From assembly GCA_011947345.1 (NCBI GenBank), contig JAAVTG010000112.1, positions 62,001 through 126,000 of the forward strand: a stretch of 64,000 bases of DNA, read 5' to 3'. The notes under the pieces are model-generated. The model was given only the letters and a program-made list of their open reading frames with translations, made no database searches and was not told where the DNA came from. Origin of the DNA: Phytophthora quininea (lineage: Eukaryota > Oomycota > Peronosporomycetes > Peronosporales > Peronosporaceae). Within the stretch, counting starts at the first letter, position 1. Each line of letters starts with the position of its first letter. The position numbers and the translations under genes were made by a program. Of the stretch, positions 47,113-57,570 are shown piece after piece.

Positions 47113-48324
47113 ATGGACACTTTGCGACAGATTGAGCAACAGCTTTCTGACATCCTAGCAGCTACACGTGGTGGAAGCCCCACAATCTCTGCAGCTTCAG
47201 CATCAATTGCTCAAGTTCTTAGCAGCATCGACAGTCTACAAAACCAACTTCGCTCCGATGCGCATTCCATTGCAGCAACCGCCTCAACTTCCCAACAAAA
47301 TGCTGTAAAGAATGAATCGAATTCAGTCAAGCATGAATTTCCCGGTGCTGAGACCGAAGAAATTGAGAAATCCCATGGTACTGAAGACAACACTAGGCCT
47401 CCAATTGGAACGTTGGACCCACGTGCGGTAGCAGCTCGACTGAAGCTGCTTAGCAATAGCACGAAGAAATTTGCTGGAGTTGTGGAGCAAGCTGCAAATT
47501 TGGATGACCAAGCAGACGACAAGCAGCTCACTCAAGTGATGAACCAAGTGCATACCTGCAGCACCAGTGCTGTGATTTTCATGGTGAAATTCCTTCAAGA
47601 CGGAGGCACACCGACTGCTGCTTTTGCAACGAGTTTCGTGGATGCTGTGGTTGTGCTCCCTAGAGTTGCGGAACGTGCACAGAGTCAACTGACTAAGACC
47701 GACAAGAAGTGGATCACGAAGATGGTCAAGAATGTTGAGAGGATTTTGCTGTATGGAAAGAGCTATTCGCATCTACCGCCAGCTCTGTCAGGATCTGAGT
47801 TGCAAAATGCGCACAAAGCACTTAAAGAGCACTCCAGTGCAAATTGTAGCGACTTACTACAATCGATGAGAGGCTTCGCGAATAGTATGCGATCCCGAAA
47901 TGGAGCGTTGGACCCCGACAACATCGCTGGACCTCTTGGGAATTTGGCTAAAGACTTTCATCGCGATATTCGACTGTACAAAGCGCGTCAGAAGTCTGGG
48001 AAGAACCCTCCGAGAACTGAAGAGCGCTGGGCTCTCTTTACGGAGATCTGCGAAGTGCTGACGCAGTGGACACACCAAGCTGAGCTAGCTTCCGTTCCAC
48101 CGAAAGTGCCAGGCACCTTGAGCAAGTTTGAGCGGCAACTGAAGGGGTTTTCATATGAGTTTCCAGGACGCGTACCAGATGAACTGCTCAAGTAGGTGCT
48201 CTCGTGCAGAAAAACAAATACTACTCATCGTACTGACTTTGTTCTTGCGTTTGTTTGCAGGGCGTCCGCTATCATGTCGAAGTTTGCACGGGGAAAAGGA
48301 CCAGCACCCAAGAAAAACGCGTAG
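47113..48324 (+). CDS. Single-module TEE-W family protein, fully intact
   Basis: Starts at ATG 47113 (MDTLRQIEQQLSDILA). Exon 1 is 47113-48191. The intron 48192-48260 begins GTAGGT and ends TTTGCAG. Exon 2 (48261-48324) adds a basic tail with KFARGKGPAPKKNA and stops. The spliced protein has 380 aa: a coiled N-terminus (residues 1-60), a charged linker, then the helical module, ending TEERWALFTEICEVLTQW and FPGRVPDELLK at the splice point. No TM or signal peptide is seen. The upstream cattcatcaacttgc may be an oomycete initiator-type element (weak). This copy shows no frame break and is the best reference for the family. It diverges from the gene ending at 46930 and converges on its paralogue 48365-49570 with a 40-bp gap. 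Confidence 0.82.
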
Positions 48325-48364
48325 GGTAAAGTGGTGGTGCAACAAAATGGACTTTAACTTAACA

Positions 48365-49570
48365 CTACGTTTTAGTCGAGCTCGTGTCGGTTGCTAAGTT
48401 TGCCAATGCAGCGGAAGCGCTGGAATACCTGTGTTAGTTGTCATTTAAGCAAAGGAGGAGGGAATCACTTACTTTAGTAATCCAGCCGGAATGCGCTTGG
48501 GGTATCTTGCTGAAAATGTTTTGACATGGCGTTCAAAATTTGCCAGCTTGACGGGAAGCATTGGTGAAGGGGACGCCAACTCGGCTGTATGGATCCATTC
48601 GGCAAGTGTTTCTGCAACCTCGGTGAAGATTTCCCATCGTTCTTCAGTTCGCGGCGCGTTTCGTCGAGGATTGTACTTGTTGATATCCTTCTGGAAGTAC
48701 GTGGCAAGCCTTTGCAACGGCTCTGCAATGCGACTTGGCTGGAGTGACTCCGGTTTCAGCTTTATCGCATCCGTAAAAGCTTCATCTTGTTCAGGAAGCT
48801 GGTGCTATACAATACGTGTTCCTCGAGAGCCGTTTTGGTAGCTTGTAGTTGAGGGTCTTTTAGTGCAGATGGCAATCCACTGCGACTGCTTACGGCCTTC
48901 AAAAGTCGTTCAATACCTGACGTTATTGTGGCAATCCACTTTTTATCCACATTCATCTCTAGTTGGGAGATGACTGCAGGCAACATTGCTATAGTCTGGA
49001 CAAAGTCTTCTGCAATATAAGCTCTCGGAATTTCTCCATCCGACAAGAACTTGATCAGTTTGGTCATGGCAGTACTGCATGTTCGTTTGAGATGTTTCAC
49101 CACTTGCAAGACACGACTCCGCTCCGCTTTTCCATCCAGCCCAGCAGCCTGCTTTGCATAGTAACTGAATCTCTTCATAGTTTTATAAAGCTGCTTCTCA
49201 CGTGCTGCTGCCTCAGAGTCACCACTAGGAGTGTGTCCACGTTCATTGCCAGTAGAACTGCCTTCCAACTCCTCATCTGTCTCTGTGTCAGAGTCTTCAA
49301 CTTGACCTCTCTCCGACTGGAGTCGCAAAGAGTTTTCAAATCTTTCCGCAGCTTTTTCCGTCGTGACACGTAAGTCTTCAGTCTGGGAAGCGATCAGATG
49401 TGTTGATGACCGGATTTGGTTTTGTAAGCGGTCAACATTGGCCAAAATTTCTGCTGTAGATGCTGCTGCAGGGAAGCAGAATACTTGCCATCTTTGGATC
49501 CCTCTAAATGCTGCTGGGCGACTGTCAGCGCTTCCACAAGACGCGTCTCAACGAATCGCAACACCTCCAT
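48365..49570 (-). CDS. Single-module TEE-W family protein, convergent paralogue of the 47113 gene
   Basis: Starts at ATG 49570 (MEVLRFVETRLVEAL). The N-terminal coil continues after a one-base loss in a C run near 49474 into AEILANVDRLQNQIRSS, which aligns with AQVLSSIDSLQNQLRSD of the 47113 protein. The acidic motif is VEDSDTETDEELEGS. The module reads to KKWIATITSGIERLL, breaks near 48760-48720, then ends TEERWEIFTEVAETLAEW and YPKRIPAGLL. Exon 1 ends at 48473 before GTAAGTGATT; the intron 48472-48420 ends GTATTCCAG; exon 2 (48419-48365) encodes NASAALANLATDTSSTKT. The tail starts like the paralogue's (ASA) but is not basic. Function unknown. Confidence 0.75.
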
Positions 49571-49875
49571 GTCGACCGTTGTGATAGAAATTATAGAGTG
49601 TACACGATTTTTACTTAAGTATACGAACCAATCATCATTGTGTGTGACGTGTGAGAATAATTAATGTTCAAGAGATGGCTCGGCAGCAGCACTCGGTCTT
49701 CTCAAGGCGTCCACCTTCATACCGCAATAGTTCAAACCCTATCCGACCCAGAGTGATAAGACCCAGATGTTGCTCCGTCCCAGTTTTGGCTTTCTGTGTC
49801 ACATTTAGGAACGCTTGCACGCGATCGTTGGATTCCAACACGGAAGTTGATGATGCCTTTCCTTGCGCTTTTTCA
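49571..49875. other. Intergenic stretch, no gene recognised
   Basis: Upstream sequence of the 49570 start. A minus-strand reading without family features spans much of it, and I do not regard it as a gene. Confidence 0.4.
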
Positions 49876-49932
49876 TCACCACGCCAAGATTTTTTCGAAT
49901 TCGTCTTCCGTTTCCGGGTCATTATCTTCAAT
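49876..49932 (-). pseudogene. Relic of the TEE-W acidic exon start
   Basis: Behind a TTACAG acceptor at 49933 the minus strand reads IEDNDPETEDEFEKILAW and stops. Family exon-2 starts read VEDGDDTETEDEFE and VDDGEDTETEDEFE. Only this splice-site-linked start survives. Confidence 0.55.
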
Positions 49933-50177
49933 CTGTAATACATATTCACCCGCCACACTCAATATCAAGGTTGCGTGACACAATTACCTGGTGGTTGAGG
50001 ACTAATAGGTATGTTGCTTAACCACGGATAACAATTCGTACACTGCATTTTGGGCTCAAGTTGATGTATTCAACATTTTTGGGATAGCATAACTATCGTC
50101 TGTGTACTTGATCCTTAGGACTATCGCGACGATGCTCAAGCCAAGCAAAAAATGGATTCATAGCTGATATATTCTCA

Positions 50178-50735
50178 CTACCCAGAAGGGTAAAGAGCTG
50201 CGTAGTCTAGTGCATAGCGTTTATCATCTGCTTTCAGTGGGTAGACCGGTCCACTATATCCACTCACCGACGGACTACAGTCCACAGATAACCATATTTC
50301 TCCATCGGCCTTTGCTTGAGTTGGGTCCATGAGCTGTGAAGAATACTGGGGAAGTACAGGAACACTGAAAGCATCACTAGTTCCACTGCTAATCCGTTCC
50401 AGGTCCGAGCAATACGGCGTTCCGCCAGCATAAATTGCAGGATAACCTCCGACTTTACTCGTTTGATCCAACAGTTGGTCGGTCCAATTCCAAAAGAACG
50501 AAATGTTGGTGTCGGTCATGAAGACGTACTGTAGCGCCGACGATAAATGGGCGACAGTTTGAGGAAGTCCACGAATCAAAGTGTCCACGATACCAATTTG
50601 CGGTAGCCCTTCGACTTCGAACAGCTCTGCAGGAACTTCCGTGATGGGGTTACCATTCAAAGCGAAATAGTGAGTGACGATAGGTAATAGTATCATTGGC
50701 ACGAGCTGCTGTTCATTCTGCCGCAAAGTGTCCAT
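50178..50735 (-). CDS. Chimeric ORF: TEE-W start codons fused to LRR-5TM ectodomain end
   Basis: From ATG 50735 the first eleven codons read MDTLRQNEQQL, nearly identical to MDTLRQIEQQL at 47113. At the next codon the protein becomes the LRR-5TM ectodomain: VPMILLPIVTHYFALNGNP, LRR-like lines, FFWNWTDQLLDQ and a C-terminus highly similar to the 61005-63233 copy (ALxYAALYPSG). The 185-codon frame is open. It lacks all membrane segments and any signal peptide, so if expressed it would put the ectodomain fold inside the cell. The parent of the LRR part is the 61005-like subgroup. Confidence 0.75.
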   Translation of the reverse strand: MDTLRQNEQQLVPMILLPIVTHYFALNGNPITEVPAELFEVEGLPQIGIVDTLIRGLPQTVAHLSSALQYVFMTDTNISFFWNWTDQLLDQTSKVGGYPAIYAGGTPYCSDLERISSGTSDAFSVPVLPQYSSQLMDPTQAKADGEIWLSVDCSPSVSGYSGPVYPLKADDKRYALDYAALYPSG

Positions 50736-50893
50736 CGCAGCAATGAAAATTCCAACCAACTAATACAATACGAGTGAAAGAACACATCGATAGCCCCATA
50801 AATGATATTGAAGCAGTTTCAACATCTTGCCGACAACTTCCAACAAGAACACGACCTGTGACGACTGCCACACTTGATCCTCACGGTATCGAC

Positions 50894-53282
50894 TCACTTC
50901 CGCGGCTTCTTGGACAGGGTTTCGTCGCCCTCGCTTTCAAACCGTCTTTTGCCTTCCCAGTCACTGACCTCAACAATGATAATAGTTTTGCCTACTCCGT
51001 CTGGGATTGGTTTTTGTTCTGTTGGTGGCTCTTCCTTCGCGTCCTCGAGCACATGTAACGGCTCCAATTCCTTGTAACCCGAGATCCGATACAACTTGGC
51101 ACGCTGCAGATTGACCTCTTCCAGAAGAGCCAGTGGCAAAAGGCAATCCTCTGTCGGCATACTGTGCGTGACAACTAAGTGAACCTTTGTGGACTCGGAA
51201 ACACGGCCAAGAACGTTTTTCACCGCTGACAAATCAAGCTTATCTTTGCATTCGCCAGCAAGGATATCCCCATCAACCATGAAACCCAGCCTTTCGCTGT
51301 TGCGAGTGCGTCGCATGTTGGCGAACCGAGCGCCCTTACCATTCCAATACGTCACAAACTCGGCGGGCCACTCCACATTCGGGGCAGCTAGAAACGGGAT
51401 GATGGCATCGTTGTTTCCGTCGTCGTCTGGCAGTTCCACTGGGTCGATAGCATCACGCACCCCCAACTCGTACAGCAGTCGGCCGAAAAACACTGGGAAC
51501 TTCACTCCACCAAATCCGTTATGGTGGCTAGCAAGGACGACAGCCCCCGCCACAAGCGCTTCAAGGGCCGACCCATCATTCGCTTTCTGATCTGAGTTGC
51601 GATAACTCAGCTTGTTTCGAACAGGACCGCTCTGCATTACCTTGTATAAGGGCAGCGTTAGAGGAAACACACACTGTAATTCTCCATATTCGTCAGTGTA
51701 TTGGTGGTCCCCGTCAGCGTGAGATGCAAGAGCATATCATTCTTCGGCAGCGGCAACACGTATCGGCACCTCCAACCTTCTTCATTCTTCCACAAGTTCC
51801 CTGCGCCAAGCATCAGCTCGAAGGTTTCGTCTTCCTCAAGGCGGTCGTAGTGGTAATCGATCAGGTTCGTATCTTCAGATTTCTTTTGCTTGTTGTAAAA
51901 CACCACTTGCCACGTGTTGTTGTCCCGAATCTCGCTTGTAGCCGGGAGCTCGTAGCTAGACGCCATGAACATACAGAACTGACCAACGTTGAACTCCTCC
52001 GGGTGGCTTCGTTCTTTTGCAAGTCGGAGTTGCTTCGCCAACGCATCTGTCATCGCAGTCAAGTATTGCAGCTCGCTCCTTTCTTTTCTCGGGTTCTCGC
52101 GCATATATCTCAGTGCAAGCACTCCAAACAACGGCCGGCTATGCTGCAGGATCCACTCGAACGGTTCTTCGACAGAATTTCCATCAGCGATTCCATTCAT
52201 GGCAGCGAGGGAATCACCACACACCATGGAGATTCATCTCGGTATAACAGATCAAATGCTCGGGACCGTTTACTGGCAGGAGGGCACCTGCGTGCCGTGT
52301 CGTTCGTAGAGCTGATCATTATCGGTATACCAAAACTGCGGAACACATTCCGCATTGCTAGAGCCTGCTTTTCACGCTGCTCCCACTCCTGCTTTTCGTC
52401 ACTCTTCAGACGTGGGAACTCATCCAAGAAAAAAACACATGCCTTGCTTCGGCGTCCCACTTCTCCAGCAACAGTCTCGCGCGAAGCCTCTCCAATAAAA
52501 CTTGTTTCCCCTCTAAGCACGGCGAGGATGAAGCGATACACCTAAAGGTTTTCTGTTTTCTTGAACTCAGCAACGGAGCCTTCCTTCATTGTCGCGGTGT
52601 CGCTCTGAATACACGCCAGGAAAGCAGTGGTTCGGTGGTCGAAAGCATTATACACATCTTGTTCTCTCTCGTTCCACGAAGTGCACAGCACGTAAAACAC
52701 GTCGAAAGCCCCGTTGGCCTGCAGGTTGAACGCCATTTGGGTTTTTCCCGAGCCCGAGGAATTCTCCAAGATGACGAACGGCATTGTCCTTTTATGCTGT
52801 TTCACTCGATCAAGAGTCTCCACCACCTCTTTCACCTCGTCCGAGTGCTTGAGAAGTTCTGCAGTTTTCTTGTATTCCTCGAATATCTTGTTTTCTTCTA
52901 TCTTGATGGTCCGACTGGGGTGCGAGGTCTGCACCAACATGTGTACGAAGCAACGAGGGAGGCTAGCACCAAAGACTTCCTTGACTGTCTTGCTATCGTG
53001 AAGCGCATTGTCTTCAACGTTCACAATGTCAGCGACTTCTGTTGGCATCTCTCCTCGGCTCAGGGCCGTCTCCAGAGAACCGACCGAGTCATCAGTGAGC
53101 CACGAGCCGTCCGCCTTCTTGGGAAGGAAGAGGCGCATCTGATCTTCGCTAACATCTTGCAAGCCATTTGGGTGCTTGTTCTTGATCTTCTCCTTCAGAT
53201 TCATCATCCTGTCGCCCTCGTCCACATGAACGCTGAAGACGTCTCCATCCCATCCGACCACCGTGCAGCTCAGTTTCACCAT
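50894..53282 (-). CDS. Crinkler (CRN) family effector: header, P-loop ATPase and REase-like nuclease regions
   Basis: Starts at ATG 53282 (MVKLSCTVVGWDG). The header is ubiquitin-like with the LFLAK-type motif MRLFLPKK near residue 53 and a FVHMLVQTS segment near 115. A P-loop follows, with Walker A SSGSGKTQ near residue 178 and Walker B VFFLDEF in the next segment. The C-terminal part holds GFMVDGDI and GECKD, an acidic plus E-x-K pattern typical of restriction-endonuclease-fold nucleases. This order matches described CR effectors thought to act in host nuclei (family knowledge). The frame is interrupted by an in-frame TAG at 52544-52542 and by shifts near 52210 and 51665, so the copy may be inactive as read. 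It ends in a Lys/Arg-rich tail. Confidence 0.78.
51240..51600 (-). repeat. Inverted repeat with 53690-54030 (CRN nuclease core)
   Basis: The DNA coding the nuclease core is nearly identical, in opposite orientation, to 53690-54030. I see only a handful of substitutions, and similarity stops abruptly just after the GECKD codons. Confidence 0.8.
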
Positions 53283-53486
53283 CTCGTAGATTCCACAGTG
53301 AGCGCGACCTGCAGCACAGCAGCCAAGCTGTTGTCTGGGCCATTAGTCTAGCCCATCACGTACGAAGTGGAGAATGTTGTCGTCAATCAGGTTTTGACAA
53401 GCCGAGAGAAAGATGCTAGATAAGTTGGCGTTCCAACTTCGAGTGGTTAAAAACCAGGCCGCCCGTCGTGGGGCAGTTCCGCCTGT

Positions 53487-54654
53487 TCTTGACGTCTAGT
53501 TACAAACGACCAGCCCGCAACTTGGGTCAGAATGAACATACTCTACCAGCAGCCAAAAAGACAAAGTCGCGGATGAAAGCTCGCGTTCGGTCCACGATCA
53601 CTCGTCAAACAGCGAAACAGAAAGAACAACAAGATCTACAAGATCAACAAGAAGATACGAAATTGATTGACTGCCACTACGGTTAGGCGAATGATGGGTC
53701 GGCCCTTGAAGCGCTTGTGGCGGGGGCTGTCGTCCTTGCCAGCCACCATGACGGATTTGGTGAAGTGAAGTTCCCAGTGTTTTTCGGCCGACTGCTGTAC
53801 GAGTTGGGGGTGCGTGATGCTATCGACCCAGTGGAACTGCCAGACGACGACGGAAACAACGATGCCATCATCCCGTTTCTAGCTGCCCCGTATGTGGAGT
53901 GGCCCGCCGAGTTTGTGACGTATTGGAATGGTAAGGGCGCTCGGTTCGCCAACATGCGACGCACTCGCAACAGCGAAAGGCTGGGTTTCATGGTTGATGG
54001 GGATATTTTGTCTGGCGAGTGTAAGGATCATGACCAGCTTCAACTGGGGACGCTAAAAGCGATTCTCCGCCGCGTTCCACCCCAGAACACTAATCGACAA
54101 AAGAAAGGTGCTCAACAAGAGAAGGCTGGTCACAAGACAGCTGACCCACAAGAGGACCCTGGACAAAGAATGCTGACCCGCAAGAGGACGCTGGTCAACA
54201 AGAGGAGGCTGATCAACTGCAATCTACGAAGATTCACTTAGTTATCCCGAGAAATATGCAGCCGAACTACTTTACACGGGAATTGGATTCGCTATCCGTG
54301 TTTTTGGAAGAGGTCAAGCTGCAGCATGCCAAGTTTTATCACATCTCAAAGCAAAAGCAAACTTTAGAGGGATTTCAGGTGCTCATGAACGCACGAAAAG
54401 ACCCACCGAGTGGACAGGTAGCTTCAACAGGTGGGGCGGGCAAGACCATTATCTTTGTCGAGGCCGGAGATTGGGATGGTAAGAGGTCGTCGAATAGCCA
54501 GGATGAGGGAAACCCGCCTAAGAAGTTCGAGAAGTTGCATGATGATGATTCGGCGGAATATTTTCTGGCTGACAAGTTTCCAATTGCTGTCTTGGCTCGA
54601 GGTAAACATGTAACCGCAATTAATCTACTTCAGTATGCGTACAGAACGTTTTGA
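53487..54654 (+). pseudogene. Rearranged CRN copy: nuclease core and tail without header or ATPase
   Basis: The first part (to 53686) is Lys/Arg/Gln-rich and ends EDTKLIDCHYG, resembling EDTNLIDYHYD inside the intact CRN. It then jumps to the nuclease core (from 53687), with VDGDI and GECKD conserved. After that comes a low-complexity stretch of repeated ca/aag-rich units (54070-54235), a stop, and a new frame (54256-54654) with a CRN tail (LEEVKLQHAKFYHIS, KTIIFVEAGDWDGKR). The header and P-loop are absent. The order shows internal deletion and insertion. Confidence 0.65.
53690..54030 (+). repeat. Inverted repeat partner of 51240-51600
   Basis: See the partner arm. The arms lie about 2.1 kb apart and flank the rest of the intact CRN gene. 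Confidence 0.8.
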
Positions 54655-55196
54655 CTGCAAGATGATCCAATGGGAGTTAGAATGGACCTCAACGTGACAA
54701 AATTGTAGCGCTCGGCCAACGGCAGTACCGGCCAACTTCCAGTAGGCGAAAGCATACCAAATTGTAGCTGAAGGTAACGAGATGGGCACTCAATGAGATG
54801 ATCTACCATACCGTGAACACCTTCCAGGACACCACCACCAAGTCCTGCATTTCAAGAATCAACGACACCTTCGCCCCCACTTCCGAAATTTGAGTGTTTC
54901 AGTGAATAATAGTTTCGTCCTCACACAAACTTAGATCGTTGATGACAGCGACGAAAACTCCCCAATAGGCGTCCTGATAGACGACGGCAGATTCGCTTTG
55001 CATGACCCCATGTAGCGAACGACCAAAATCAGTGCAAATATTATCCCACGATACATTCGCTCTGCACTTGCCTTCAGTTTGCCTGAACATGTACCACTAA
55101 AACCTTAGAAGCTACACCAATCAAAATCGAGTTACCATTACGAGTTACAAGTATTATATGTTCTTACCGTAATATACTGTCCCCTCAACCCAAAAA
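54655..55196. other. Intergenic region, nothing recognised
   Basis: A 63-codon minus-strand frame (54899-55090) has no family resemblance. No repeat or RNA gene is seen. Confidence 0.5.
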
Positions 55197-57482
55197 TCAT
55201 TTCTTCTCGACCAACTCCTCGACTTTCCTGCATCAGGACGATATTAGAAATTGCAGCACGAGAAATTGAAAGCTAGTGGTGCACTTACTGCAATAGAGTC
55301 GGTGACACACTTTCTGGTATCTTGAGCTCAACTCTCTTCAACCTTGGCAGCAGCCTATCTAGTTTTTCCGTAGAGAAACTTTCGCTGATCCGATCCAACC
55401 AACGTCTCAGAACCAGTCCGATTTCCATCAAGCTCTCTCGAATTTCCTGGACTCGATGAGGACTGCTGTTGTTTTTACTGACAGCTGAAAAGCCGAGCCC
55501 GAATGATTCATACAGCAGACAAATCAATAGCTGGGCCCGGTCTTCGTATTGTCCAGAATTCAAGTCCGCAGCACGCTTCTCTGTTTCTTTGACGTGCCTT
55601 TGCATCGTCTGAAACGCGTCTTCATAATTCTGGTCCCAGTATTCCTGTAGTCTGGACCGACTAGTCGTTAGCGATGATATGCTCTGCGCTAGACGCTTGT
55701 CGCTCTGGTATAATCGAATAATGCTCGCAAGATCCTTCAAAATATGTCTTAAACCTGCACGTCCGCTGTAATCCCATAAACTTTGGCAGTAGAGCTTCGT
55801 CATTTTCTCGGAAGCTTCGGTAAATGCTTTAAAGTCAGCAATGTTGACACCACTACTGCCGTTAGCAAAATATTCGGTGGCATGTGTTGCTTTGACCAGA
55901 AACGCCCGAGATATTTTAGCTATGCTGAAGAATGGGACATTGCCAGTATCCCATTTGTCCTGGAATTGTTTGATGGCATCAAAATAACCCTGGAAGGTCG
56001 GGATACGACGTAACTCGAGTATCTCTTCCTTTGTTAGACGCTTTCGTTCGGGATACTCAGCATCCGAATCTGGGAGAGATCGTTTTACCCCAGAACCAGT
56101 TGAAGTAGTGGACGCAGGGTTGATAAAAAGGTACCAGTTCCTGTACGATAAAGAAGAAAAAAACATTAGCGGAGAATTTGTCATTGTCCAGGACACTTCA
56201 CGTACGTCAACAGCTCCCTTGGTATCCATTTTGGGCACTGATCCTCGACTTCCTTCAACTTATCTGTTATTTTGGATGCATCACCTCCATCGTACGAAAC
56301 GTGCGCTTTGTAAGCGAACTCCAACAACGATGCCAACTGGTCTCCAATTTGATAAAAGCGTTTCCATTGCTGCTTGGTGCGTCGTGCCTCCTTCATAATA
56401 TCCGCCTTTATTTCGTACTCTTCGCAGACATCGACGAACTTCAGCATAGCGCACATCACATATACATACACATGGTTTGGTTCCATGCACCGATGAATAT
56501 GCTTGACTGACAGAGCGTTGGAAACGTCCTCCAGATCGTCTGGGAATTTTCTGCAGCAGAACTTGACGATATCATCGCGGCCTTTCTCCAGAGGTGACAG
56601 AATCGCTGCTAGCGGTGTTTCTTTCGCAACATTGCAGACATCAGTCAGGTATCGCACGAACTGCATCAACAGCGACTGCTTTTCGACTTCTGATCGGCCT
56701 GTCGTGATAAACTTGGAGATTAACACGGTTGACTCCGTAAACTCTGTAGCATCTTTCTGTGCCGCAGTGCCCTGACGTAAGAGCTCCAAAACGTCTCGAT
56801 GGCGTCCAATCCGTACTCCCTCATGGTCACGTTGAGGTTACACCTCCGAATACTGTCAATGTTCGCAAGCAGATAGTCCAGGTCGTCGGGATTGTCGGGG
56901 TTCGTTCTAGTGTAGCGCTTAATTTTACGTGCAATCCTGAGGTATAACTGGTACGCAGGTATTAAGCATTTCTGCGGCTCTGACGGATCCTTTTCAGCCC
57001 CACACTTCTCTTCAGCAGCAGTAGCATTAAAGGAACCCGGTCGTCTTCCCGGACTCTCAATATTTCCACTTTCCACACTCAAAACTTCTTGCTTCTCCAC
57101 TTTAATCTGCACTTGGTCTTCTTGCTCAAATTCATCCTCCGTCTCGGTATCTTCGCCGTCGTCCACCTACAGCTCACCAGCAACGACAAAGTTAATTAAA
57201 ATAGTTTTCATTTCCTACATACCTTACATTTTCTGTTTTTATTTGCTGCGGAAAATGCTGTCTTGCTAGCTTTAGAAACTGCTTTGTCATGGAGTGGAGT
57301 TCACTGTGTGTTCGCTCTACACTCTCCACCAAAAGCAGCAGCTCCCCGCCGCCCACTTCGCCTCCATATTGGACGCCACTCTCAATGGATTTCTCGACGC
57401 TTTGCACGTGTAGTTGTACTGCTTGGGTCGCTCGTGAGAGCTCTGCCTCCACGGCTCGCAGGTCGACAGCGAGCGCCGACAT
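55197..57482 (-). CDS. Two-module TEE-W family protein, four exons
   Basis: Starts at ATG 57482 (MSALAVDLRAVEAELSR). Exon 1 ends at 57228 before GTAAGG. Exon 2 (57166-56206) opens with VDDGEDTETEDEFEQED and carries a first module ending TKQQWKRFYQIGDQLASLLE and CPKWIPRELL; a one-base loss at the A run 56788-56791 breaks its frame. Intron 56205-56141. Exon 3 (56140-55289) starts with NLS-like VKRSLPDSDAEYPERKR and holds the last module (WDYSGRAGLRHIL; RRWLDRI; IPESVSPTLL). Intron 55288-55228. Exon 4 (55227-55197) adds KVEELVEKK. Compared with the divergent 57571 gene it lacks the middle module exon. It has no TM or signal peptide. Function unknown. Confidence 0.8.
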
Positions 57483-57570
57483 CTTTGCCAGGGAAAGTAG
57501 ATGTTTCCTATGGTAAGGAATATTTACTATCATATAAAAGGGTACGTTGTACCCATTTCTGATTCCAAAG
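57483..57570. promoter_or_regulatory. 88-bp bidirectional promoter region between two TEE-W genes
   Basis: Starts at 57482 (minus) and 57571 (plus) face apart across 88 bp. A TATA-like tataaaag lies at 57533-57540, about 30 bp upstream of the plus start, next to a ggtacgttgtacc partial palindrome. The role is inferred. Confidence 0.45.

Noticed and set aside
49985..50060. Minus-strand reading KMQCTNCYPWL resembling the LRR-5TM ectodomain start CKMQCKPW
   Set aside because: Only a few matching residues, and it lies on the wrong side of the 50178 fragment to be part of it; chance cannot be excluded.
54070..54235. Short ca/aag-rich near-repeats that could suggest a repeat array
   Set aside because: Units are irregular and read as low-complexity coding-like sequence inside a rearranged CRN; not a CRISPR or satellite array.
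54899..55090. A 63-codon minus-strand frame with two Cys
   Set aside because: No similarity to anything else in the window and no start or splice context; a frame of this length is expected by chance.
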